This document shows, in pieces, positions 1-5,095 of a stretch of DNA of 5,095 nt. Each line of letters opens with the position of its first letter. Position 1 is the stretch's first letter. A model generated the notes under the pieces. It did not search any database and was not told where the DNA came from. It saw only the letters and a list, made by a program, of their open reading frames with translations. The stretch covers positions 1 through 5,095 of the forward strand of contig JBGPLH010000256.1 in NCBI GenBank assembly GCA_041486365.1, in the 5' to 3' direction. The stretch comes from JBGPLH01 sp041486365 [NCBI: Thermodesulfobacteriota bacterium]. Lineage in GTDB: Bacteria; JAUYMQ01. The translations under genes and the position numbers were made by a program.

Positions 1-2
1 CG

Positions 3-1265
3 GACGGGCTCAATGCGGGCTACGACAAGAACTTCTACATCAAGTCCTCCGACAACAACTTCCGGCTCAACCTCTCCGGATTCATCCAGTTCCAGGGGAA
101 CATCTACGAAGGGAACAACATCCCGGACCGCGCGATGCCGGTGTTCAACGCGGGACTTGGGACGATCAACCGGGCCGACACGTTCTTCCTCCGGCGCGCC
201 CGGTTCAAGGCCTCCGGGAACGTCGTGTCTCCTGACATAACCTTCGCGCTGGAGGCGGAGCTCGCCGGCACCAGCGCGACCCTGCGGGACGGCTACATCA
301 ACTATCACGCCCGCGACTATGCGGAGATCAGGGTGGGCCAGTTCAAGCCGCCCTTCTCGCTGGAGAACCTGGAGTCCGACGCCGACATCGAGACGATCGA
401 GCGCGCCGCCATCGTGGCGCTCCTGGGGCTCGATCGACGCGTCGGGGCCCAGCTCTCCGGAAAGCTCTTTGACGGACGGATCGAGTACGCGGGCATGGTC
501 CTCAACAACCTCGGGTTCGGGAACCAGGGCCAGAACGCGAGCGACACGAACGGCGACAAGGCAGTCGCGGGTCGGGTCGTGGTGAATCCCTTCGCCACCA
601 GCGACAACAAGTGGACGAAGGATCTGTCCCTCTTCGCCGCGGCGGCCACGGGGAACAACGGCCCCACCTCCGCTTCGTCCGGACTGACGGTGACCGACAT
701 CGTCGCCGGCGTCCCGAGCGCGCCCGTCGTCTTCGGGAACACCGTCCCGTATATCGGCGGCAACCAGACCCAGTTCGATGTCGGCATGTCCTGGATCATC
801 GATCGCTTCCGCCTCAAGGGCGAGTACATCTGGGCTCACCTCAATCGACGAGACGTCCCCGTGACGAGCACCTATCCCTACGGCGCGCTCGGACTCCACC
901 CGATCCAGATCGGCGGCGGATACGTGCAGCTCTCCTACGTCGTCCTCGATCGGCCGCACGCCACCATCGTCCCGGTCATCAAGTACGAGACGATGCATGT
1001 CCGGGGCGACAACATTGTCAGCTCGTTCACCCTCGACTCGGGCCCGCCCGTCGTGATGGGGCGATTTGTGAACCCCGCTGAGTACGACAACAACTTCCAG
1101 GCCCTTACCCTGGGGTTCTCCTGGTTCGTGAACCCGAAGCTGAAGTTCATGGCCAATTACATCAACGAGCGGCTCGGAGAGGACGTCATCGGGAGTACGC
1201 TTCTCCGCCAGGGGGTGGATACCAACCAGAACATCTTCCTCTTCCGGACGCAGCTCAAATTCTAG
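3..1265 (+). CDS. Phosphate-selective porin O/P family outer-membrane protein, 5'-truncated
   Basis: Probable outer-membrane beta-barrel porin of the OprO/OprP type, which admits phosphate or polyphosphate to the periplasm. The frame is open from the left edge, so the true start and signal peptide lie outside; 420 residues remain. An ATG at 135 is not the start, because family-like sequence continues upstream of it: GYDKNFYIKSSD (residues 6-17), then the first strand-like segment NFRLNLSGFIQFQG. Other family-like stretches are TFFLRRARFK (60-69), an LRDGYINYH segment (~94-102) and VGQFKPPFSLENL (111-123). Alternating polar/hydrophobic strands follow, and the protein ends RTQLKF with the terminal Phe typical of proteins inserted by the BAM machinery. 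Its position just upstream of pstS supports a phosphate role, but selectivity for phosphate over other anions is inferred from family and context. The OprP arginine ladder and lysine cluster could not be located without an alignment. The family call is firm and the substrate less so. Confidence 0.87.
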   Translation, partial: DGLNAGYDKNFYIKSSDNNFRLNLSGFIQFQGNIYEGNNIPDRAMPVFNAGLGTINRADTFFLRRARFKASGNVVSPDITFALEAELAGTSATLRDGYINYHARDYAEIRVGQFKPPFSLENLESDADIETIERAAIVALLGLDRRVGAQLSGKLFDGRIEYAGMVLNNLGFGNQGQNASDTNGDKAVAGRVVVNPFATSDNKWTKDLSLFAAAATGNNGPTSASSGLTVTDIVAGVPSAPVVFGNTVPYIGGNQTQFDVGMSWIIDRFRLKGEYIWAHLNRRDVPVTSTYPYGALGLHPIQIGGGYVQLSYVVLDRPHATIVPVIKYETMHVRGDNIVSSFTLDSGPPVVMGRFVNPAEYDNNFQALTLGFSWFVNPKLKFMANYINERLGEDVIGSTLLRQGVDTNQNIFLFRTQLKF

Positions 1266-1341
1266 CCGGAAGAGACCTTTCGTGAGCCCGCGCCGGCACC
1301 GCGCGCGAGCCGTGCAGGATCTGCGGACGGGGATGCTGCAA

Positions 1342-1370
1342 CCGTCACTCTGCCGTCACCGGACTGTCAC
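1342..1370 (+). promoter_or_regulatory. Candidate PhoB-binding Pho box (three direct repeats, 11-bp period)
   Basis: Three 7-bp units lie at 1342-1348 (CCGTCAC), 1353-1359 (CCGTCAC) and 1364-1370 (CTGTCAC), each separated by 4 bp. That is one unit per helical turn. The known Pho box is built from CTGTCAT-like 7-mers separated by 4 bp and bound head-to-tail by PhoB. The array ends 55 bp before the pstS start codon, between the porin stop and pstS, where phosphate-starvation control of the operon would be expected. PhoB promoters usually lack a good -35 element. I could not pick out a convincing -10 hexamer downstream. PhoB control is an inference from spacing and sequence. Confidence 0.72.
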
Positions 1371-1409
1371 ACAAATTGGAAAGGCTGGGAGCCCGAAGGG
1401 CCCCTTGCC

Positions 1410-1416
1410 GGGAGGG
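1410..1416 (+). promoter_or_regulatory. Ribosome binding site of pstS
   Basis: GGGAGGG lies 9 bases before the ATG at 1426. It decides the start: the same frame is open upstream to a GTG at 1282, but that longer version would translate the Pho box and bury the signal peptide, whereas the 1426 start puts the signal peptide at the N-terminus. Confidence 0.7.
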
Positions 1417-1425
1417 TTGCGAAAC

Positions 1426-2322
1426 ATGACGCTCCGAAAGCTGCTCATCGCCCTGGTGTCGCTTTCGCTCGCGACGACCTGCTCCGACGCGAAGGCCGAG
1501 AAGATCACCGTCAAGGGTTCCGACACGATGGTGATCACGGCCCAGAAATGGGCCGAGGTGTACCAGAAGGAAAACTCCAAGACATCCATCCAGGTGACCG
1601 GCGGCGGTTCCGGCGTCGGGATCGCGTCGCTCATCAACGGGACGACCGACATCGCCGACGCCAGCCGCCCCATCAAGAAGAGCGAGATCGACAGCGCCCG
1701 CGCCAACGGCGTCTATCCCTTCGAGGTGAAGTCGGCCCTCGACGGGCTCGCGGTCGTGGTGAACCGAAGCAACCCGGTGAAGGAGCTGACGGTGAAGGTG
1801 ACGGCCGGGATCTTCACGGGCGCGCTCAACAACTGGAAGGAACTGGGCGGGCCGGATCACGAGATCGTGCGCTACTGCCGCGAGAGCTCGAGCGGGACCT
1901 ACGTGTTCTTCAAGGAGGACATCATGAAGAACAAGGACTACGCCGCCGACTGCCAGACGCTGCAGGGAACCGCCGCGATCGCGGAGGCGGTGGCGAAGGA
2001 TCCCTACGGTGTCGGATACGGCGGAATTGCCTACTTCGAGGGACGGAGCGATCTGAAAATCCTTCCGATCTCGCCAGAGAAGGGAAAGCCCGCGATCAAC
2101 CCCATGAAGCCGGGCGGCAAGGGCGTGAACTACGAGGTCATCTACGACCGCAGCTACCCCATCAGCCGCTATCTCTACCTCTATCTGGCCCGCAAGCCTT
2201 CGGGCGAGATCAAGGACTACGTCGACTGGATCACCGGCCCCCAGGGGCAGAAGATCGTCGAGGAGACCGGGTACATCCCGCTCCCCGGGGTGCTCCCGCC
2301 TCCCGCGAAGCCGGGCAACTGA
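1426..2322 (+). CDS. pstS: Periplasmic phosphate-binding protein PstS
   Basis: High-affinity phosphate receptor of the PstSCAB ABC importer; 298 residues, normal for the family. The N-terminus has a Sec signal: MTLRK, a hydrophobic core at ~6-18, and a probable signal peptidase I site AKA|EK after residue 24. Cys19 follows LATT, a poor lipobox, so a soluble protein is favoured over a lipoprotein. Family motifs in order: KGSDTM (30-35), the loop GGGSGVGI (59-66), DIADASRPIK (75-84), DGLAVVVN (106-113), IFTGALNNW (129-137) and RESSSGT (152-158), then a GVGYGGIAYF segment. In the family, the Ser/Thr near GSDT, the GGGSG loop, the Asp of the DIA-ASR segment and the RxSSGT stretch form the phosphate pocket, and all are present. 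It is the first gene of the pst cluster behind a candidate Pho box, so strong induction by phosphate limitation is likely. Confidence 0.96.
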   Translation: MTLRKLLIALVSLSLATTCSDAKAEKITVKGSDTMVITAQKWAEVYQKENSKTSIQVTGGGSGVGIASLINGTTDIADASRPIKKSEIDSARANGVYPFEVKSALDGLAVVVNRSNPVKELTVKVTAGIFTGALNNWKELGGPDHEIVRYCRESSSGTYVFFKEDIMKNKDYAADCQTLQGTAAIAEAVAKDPYGVGYGGIAYFEGRSDLKILPISPEKGKPAINPMKPGGKGVNYEVIYDRSYPISRYLYLYLARKPSGEIKDYVDWITGPQGQKIVEETGYIPLPGVLPPPAKPGN

Positions 2323-2344
2323 TCGGCGGCAGCTTCGAGTTCGA

Positions 2345-2367
2345 CGGCCCGCAATCACGGCGGGCCG
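2345..2367 (+). other. Intercistronic hairpin between pstS and pstC
   Basis: A perfect 8-bp all-G/C inverted repeat: CGGCCCGC at 2345-2352 and GCGGGCCG at 2360-2367, with a 7-base loop. No T-run follows, so it does not look like a complete intrinsic terminator. Placed 22 bp after the pstS stop, it could protect the 3' end of a pstS message or reduce read-through, making PstS more abundant than the membrane subunits, as is common for binding-protein genes at the head of ABC operons. Its right arm touches the pstC Shine-Dalgarno. The structure is seen; the function is inferred. Confidence 0.5.
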
Positions 2368-2373
2368 GGAGAG
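2367..2373 (+). promoter_or_regulatory. Ribosome binding site of pstC
   Basis: GGGAGAG lies 10 bases before the ATG at 2384. Its first base is the last base of the upstream hairpin, so the folded RNA could influence pstC initiation. Confidence 0.55.
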
Positions 2374-2383
2374 TGAATCCCGC

Positions 2384-3397
2384 ATGGACAAGGGGATCCC
2401 CCTGGACAACTCGCTCGCCCACGGCCGGACGCCCGTCGTCCGGCTGCGCGCGAGCGAAGGCCTTTCGGCGAGGCGCCGGCGCCAGGTGCTTCTTGACTGG
2501 CTCGCCGAGAAGTATTTCGCGGCGGCGGGCGGCCTCGCGATTCTCTTCATCCTCCTCATCTTCATCTTCCTCGCCAGGGAAGGGCTACAGGCCTTCCGGA
2601 CCATCGATCCGATGCGCTTCATCGGCGCCATGACCGAGAACGTGATCACGGAGCAGCCGGAGTTCACCACGACCTGGCAACCCGTCTCGGAAGTGCCGAA
2701 GTACTCGCTCCTGCCGCTCATGATGGGGAGCGCACTCATCGCGATACCGGCGACGCTCTTCTCCGGGCTCGTGGGCCTGGCCTGCGGCATCTTCCTCTCG
2801 GAGATCGCGTCGCGCCGGTTGCGGGAGATCGTGAAACCGGGAATGGAGCTCATGGCCGGGATCCCCACGGTGATCATCGGCTTCTTCATCCTCGTCTCCG
2901 TGGCAAGCCTGGTCCAGGACCTCTTCCACACCACCCGCAGGCTCAACGCCTTCGTGGGCGCCCTCGGCGTCTCCGTCGTGATCATCCCGACGATTGCGAC
3001 GCTCGTCGAGGATGCGATGCGGGCGATCCCACGGGAGATCCGGGAGGGGGCCTACGCGCTCGGGGCGACGCGGTGGGAGACAATTCGCCGCGTCCTGATC
3101 CCGAGCAGCATGTCGGGCATCGCCGCGGCGCTGATTCTGGGGATGGGGCGGGCGCTCGGCGAGACCATGATCGTGCTCATGGTGACGGGGAACGCGGCGG
3201 TCCTGACCTTCAACCTGTTCAAGAGCGTGCGCACGATGACCGCCACGCTGGCCGCGGAGCTCGGGGAGGTAGCCCAGGGAAGCGAGCAGTACCACGCGCT
3301 GTTTCTCGTGGGCCTCGTGCTCTTCGTCTTCACCTTCTTCCTGAACATGGCGGCGGAGATCGTGATCAGCCGCATGCGGCGAAGGCTCAGGCTATGA
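2384..3397 (+). CDS. pstC: Phosphate ABC transporter permease PstC
   Basis: Inner-membrane channel subunit pairing with PstA; 337 residues, slightly long for PstC. After a charged cytoplasmic N-terminus of ~42 residues rich in Arg, helix 1 is at ~44-64. A periplasmic loop (~68-108) precedes YSLLPLMMGS, the entry to the permease domain. Further hydrophobic helices lie at ~112-138, ~155-178 and ~188-208. The cytoplasmic EAA coupling loop, EGAYALGATRWETIRRVLIP, is at 221-240 and docks on PstB. Next come SGIAAALILGMGRALGETM (244-262), with the GRALGET signature of the PstC/PstA family, and a last helix at ~303-328 before the basic tail RMRRRLRL. The start is supported by GGGAGAG at 2367-2373. It follows pstS by 61 bp and its TGA overlaps the pstA ATG, pointing to translational coupling and a single transcript. 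PstC is preferred over PstA because of gene order, the long first loop and the GRALGET form (PstA has GAGETAP). Confidence 0.96.
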   Translation: MDKGIPLDNSLAHGRTPVVRLRASEGLSARRRRQVLLDWLAEKYFAAAGGLAILFILLIFIFLAREGLQAFRTIDPMRFIGAMTENVITEQPEFTTTWQPVSEVPKYSLLPLMMGSALIAIPATLFSGLVGLACGIFLSEIASRRLREIVKPGMELMAGIPTVIIGFFILVSVASLVQDLFHTTRRLNAFVGALGVSVVIIPTIATLVEDAMRAIPREIREGAYALGATRWETIRRVLIPSSMSGIAAALILGMGRALGETMIVLMVTGNAAVLTFNLFKSVRTMTATLAAELGEVAQGSEQYHALFLVGLVLFVFTFFLNMAAEIVISRMRRRLRL

Positions 3398-4350
3398 CGC
3401 GCTTTCCCTCCAATACCCGCTCCCGGAAGATCGCCGGGGCCTTCTACGAGGGCCTCTGCGCCGGGGTCGCCCTCCTCACCCTGGCGGCCCTCGCCTGGCT
3501 CCTGGCGGGGATCGCCCGGGGCGGCTGGGGAACGATCAGCTGGGAATTCCTGACGCAGCCCCCCGACAACGGGATGACGGCCGGGGGGGTCTTCCCGGCG
3601 ATATTCGGCACCGTGGCGCTCACGCTTCTCATGATCTTCCTGGCGCTGCCGCTCGGCGTCTCGGCCGCGATCTACCTGACCGAGTATGCGGGTCCGGGAA
3701 TCGCGGCGCGCGTGATCCGCGCCGCGGTGAACAACCTCGCAGGGGTCCCCTCGATCGTCTTCGGCCTCTTCGGGCTGGGGTTCTTCGTCCTGTTCATCGG
3801 GCGTGGGCTCGACGCCTTCCTCGGGGAAAAACTCCTGTTCGGCCAGCCGGCGATGCTCTGGGCGGCGGCCACGCTCGCCATCCTCGTGCTGCCGGTCATC
3901 ATCGTCTCGACGGAGGAAGCGCTCCATGCGGTGCCGGCCAGCCAGCGAGAGGCCGCCTACGCCATGGGCGCGACCAAGTGGCAGGTGCTCTCGCGGGTCG
4001 TGATCCCCCAGGCGCGATCGGGGATTCTCACGGGAGCCATCCTCGGCGTGGCCCGCGGGGCGGGGGAGACGGCCCCGATCCTCTTCACGGGGTGCGCCTA
4101 CTACCTGCCCCGGCTGCCGATCGTACGGATCCCCGACACGCCGATCTGGATGATCAACCCCCTGGATCAGTTCATGCAGCTCTCCTACCATGTCTTCATC
4201 ATGTCCACGCAGTCGCACAATCCGACCCTGGTGCGGCCCATCGTGTTCGGCACGGCGCTGGTGCTCGTGACGCTCACGTTCCTGATGAATCTCGGCGCGA
4301 TCCTCTGGCGTCGCCGTTACCGCCGGATGCGGGAGCAGGCACGGGGCTAG
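3394..4350 (+). CDS. pstA: Phosphate ABC transporter permease PstA
   Basis: Second channel subunit of the phosphate importer; 318 residues, a little above typical PstA length. Its ATG overlaps the pstC stop (ATGA, 4 bp), and GAAGG at 3381-3385 is a plausible ribosome site, so I prefer it to in-frame codons further upstream that lie inside pstC. Helix 1 is ~17-40. The family segment [36 protein letters not shown] (read at ~64-99) is the start of the permease domain, then [20 protein letters not shown] (~113-132) and a helix at ~155-172. The EAA loop is [21 protein letters not shown] (185-205), followed by [20 protein letters not shown] (214-233), the PstA hallmark. A final helix at ~281-304 precedes a basic tail. 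In the family, PstA and PstC form a heterodimer driven by PstB. pstB begins 10 bp later. Nothing is anomalous in this gene. Confidence 0.96.
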   Translation: MTRFPSNTRSRKIAGAFYEGLCAGVALLTLAALAWLLAGIARGGWGTISWEFLTQPPDNGMTAGGVFPAIFGTVALTLLMIFLALPLGVSAAIYLTEYAGPGIAARVIRAAVNNLAGVPSIVFGLFGLGFFVLFIGRGLDAFLGEKLLFGQPAMLWAAATLAILVLPVIIVSTEEALHAVPASQREAAYAMGATKWQVLSRVVIPQARSGILTGAILGVARGAGETAPILFTGCAYYLPRLPIVRIPDTPIWMINPLDQFMQLSYHVFIMSTQSHNPTLVRPIVFGTALVLVTLTFLMNLGAILWRRRYRRMREQARG

Positions 4351-4354
4351 GGAG
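4349..4354 (+). promoter_or_regulatory. Ribosome binding site of pstB
   Basis: AGGGAG overlaps the last two bases of the pstA stop codon and sits 6 bases before the pstB ATG at 4361, supporting that start and tight coupling to pstA. Confidence 0.6.
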
Positions 4355-4360
4355 AACGGC

Positions 4361-5095
4361 ATGATTCCCGTGGACGAGAAATCCAAGATCGAAATCAAGA
4401 ACCTCTCTTATTGGTACGGGACGCACCGGGGGCTCGAGGACATCACGATCGCTATTCCCGAGAACCGCGTAACGGCTATCATCGGGCCGTCCGGCTGCGG
4501 GAAGTCGACCCTGATCAAGGCGATCAACCGGATCGGAGAGGTGGCGGGCGAGGTGCGGATCGAGGGGGACGTCCTGCTCGACGGGGCGAGCGTGTACGGG
4601 AAGGATATCGATCTCGTCGACCTGCGCCGCCGCGTGGGCATGGTGTTCCAGAAGCCGAATCCCTTCCCGCAGACGATCCACCAGAACGTCGCCTTCGGCC
4701 CCCGGCTGCATGGCGTGACGGACCGCGCCACGCTCGACGGCATCGTGGAGCGGAGCCTGCGCGACGCGGCTCTCTGGGACGAGGTGAAGGACCGGCTCCA
4801 GCAGAGCGCCTACGGGATCTCCGGCGGACAGCAGCAGCGGCTGTGCATCGCCCGCGCCCTGGCCGTGGACCCCGAGGTGATCCTGATGGACGAGCCCTGC
4901 TCGGCTCTCGATCCGATCGCCACGGCGCGGATCGAGGGGGACGTCCTGCTCGACGGGGCGAGCGTGTACGGGAAGAATATCGATCTCGTCGACCTGCGCC
5001 GCCGCGTGGGCATGGTGTTCCAGAAGCCGAATCCCTTCCCGCAGACGATCCACCAGAACGTCGCCTTCGGCCCCCGGCTGCATGGCGTGACGGAC
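4361..5095 (+). CDS. pstB: Phosphate ABC transporter ATPase PstB, 3'-incomplete with an internal in-frame repeat
   Basis: Cytoplasmic ATPase of the phosphate importer. Residues 1-189 read as a normal PstB: aromatic A-loop LSYWYG (15-20), Walker [10 protein letters not shown] (42-50), [16 protein letters not shown] with the Q-loop Gln97 (88-103), ABC signature ISGGQQQR (153-160), Walker B VILMDE (173-178) and D-loop SALDP (181-185). The usual leading Leu of LSGGQ is Ile here. After IATARIE the family would continue to a helical segment and the H-loop (VTHN...). Instead, R190-D245 repeats R66-D121 with one change (D82 to N206). The frame stays open with no stop before the window ends at residue 245; family length is about 250-275. 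Walker A is not within the repeated part and the H-loop His is absent from what is visible. If the protein really has this form it may not be a functional ATPase. An assembly or library chimera is more likely. Identity as PstB is firm; the last ~56 codons should not be trusted. Confidence 0.93.
   Translation, partial: MIPVDEKSKIEIKNLSYWYGTHRGLEDITIAIPENRVTAIIGPSGCGKSTLIKAINRIGEVAGEVRIEGDVLLDGASVYGKDIDLVDLRRRVGMVFQKPNPFPQTIHQNVAFGPRLHGVTDRATLDGIVERSLRDAALWDEVKDRLQQSAYGISGGQQQRLCIARALAVDPEVILMDEPCSALDPIATARIEGDVLLDGASVYGKNIDLVDLRRRVGMVFQKPNPFPQTIHQNVAFGPRLHGVTD
4555..4723 (+). repeat. Direct repeat within pstB, copy 1 (native position)
   Basis: This 169-bp stretch covers the last base of codon 65 to codon 121 of pstB, including the Q-loop region. 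It recurs 372 bp downstream at 4927-5095 with one mismatch (G4604 versus A4976). This copy is in the place expected for a PstB, between Walker A and the signature motif. Confidence 0.97.
4927..5095 (+). repeat. Direct repeat within pstB, copy 2 (displaced, cut by window end)
   Basis: A near-exact second copy of 4555-4723, offset by 372 bp (124 codons, so in frame). It begins where the PstB C-terminal subdomain should be. Its left boundary is clear: base 4926 is C where the native copy has T at 4554. Its right boundary is unknown because the match continues to the last base. The first ten bases (GCGGATCGAG) may also belong to the native downstream sequence, since ARIE is expected there in PstB, which would make them junction microhomology. 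Confidence 0.97.

Noticed and set aside
1266-1340. Possible terminator after the porin gene
   Set aside because: The GC-rich stretch near 1290-1310 has only short self-pairing (about 4 bp) and no T-run.
1381-1406. Small hairpin in the pstS leader (GCCC-GAA-GGGC core)
   Set aside because: The core stem is only 4 bp with a 3-base loop, and the outer pairing is discontinuous; such structures are expected by chance in GC-rich DNA.
1282-1425. Extended N-terminus of PstS from a GTG at 1282
   Set aside because: It would translate the Pho box and put ~48 Arg-rich residues before an evident signal peptide. The ATG at 1426 has a good ribosome site.
1471-1485. Lipoprotein signal around Cys19 of PstS
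   Set aside because: LATT before the Cys lacks the small residue (Gly, Ala or Ser) normally required at -1, and a good AKA signal peptidase I site follows.
1345-2985. Long open frame on the minus strand (546 codons) across pstS and pstC
   Set aside because: It lies opposite two clear genes. Its translation is rich in Arg, Ala and Pro with no recognisable domain, as expected of antisense frames in GC-rich coding DNA.
3052-4398. Long open frame on the minus strand (448 codons) across pstC and pstA
   Set aside because: A low-complexity, highly charged translation opposite conserved permease genes; a codon-bias shadow.
4274-5083. Minus-strand frame with an internal protein repeat opposite pstB
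   Set aside because: Its repeat is only the reverse view of the pstB direct repeat; no independent gene evidence.
4555-5095. Mobile element or CRISPR explanation for the pstB repeat
   Set aside because: There are only two copies, both pure pstB coding sequence, with no inverted ends, no transposase and no spacer structure.

Overview
This window is a phosphate-acquisition locus from a GC-rich, Gram-negative bacterium. It reads left to right on the + strand: the 3' part of an OprO/OprP-type phosphate-selective porin gene, then pstS, pstC, pstA and the start of pstB. The porin, whose predicted barrel ends in a terminal Phe, and the Sec-type signal on PstS both indicate a diderm cell. The strong G/C bias at third codon positions and the family subtypes would fit a deltaproteobacterial, Methylomirabilota/Rokubacteria-like or similar environmental lineage. 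I cannot name the taxon from the sequence alone.

Layout: the porin frame is already open at the left edge and ends at 1265. A 160-bp gap (1266-1425) holds three 7-bp CYGTCAC units at exact 11-bp steps, which is a good candidate PhoB box, followed by a Shine-Dalgarno sequence for pstS (1426-2322). A 61-bp gap with a GC-rich hairpin separates pstS from pstC (2384-3397). pstC and pstA (3394-4350) overlap by 4 bp (ATGA). pstB begins at 4361, 10 bp after pstA, and runs off the right edge.

How it works together: the porin would admit phosphate or polyphosphate through the outer membrane. PstS would capture phosphate in the periplasm, PstC and PstA form the inner-membrane channel, and PstB supplies ATPase power. 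The candidate Pho box suggests induction under phosphate limitation. phoU, phoB and phoR are not in the window.

The one truly abnormal feature is the end of pstB. After the Walker B and D-loop (residues ~173-185), where the H-loop half of the ATPase should follow, the sequence jumps back in frame and repeats an earlier part of the same gene: 4555-4723 reappears at 4927-5095, with one substitution in 169 bp. This is either a misassembly or chimera at a contig end, or a real 372-bp (124-codon) tandem duplication inside pstB. The window cannot decide, and artefact is the more likely reading. Otherwise this is an ordinary pst operon, and I see no new biological system.
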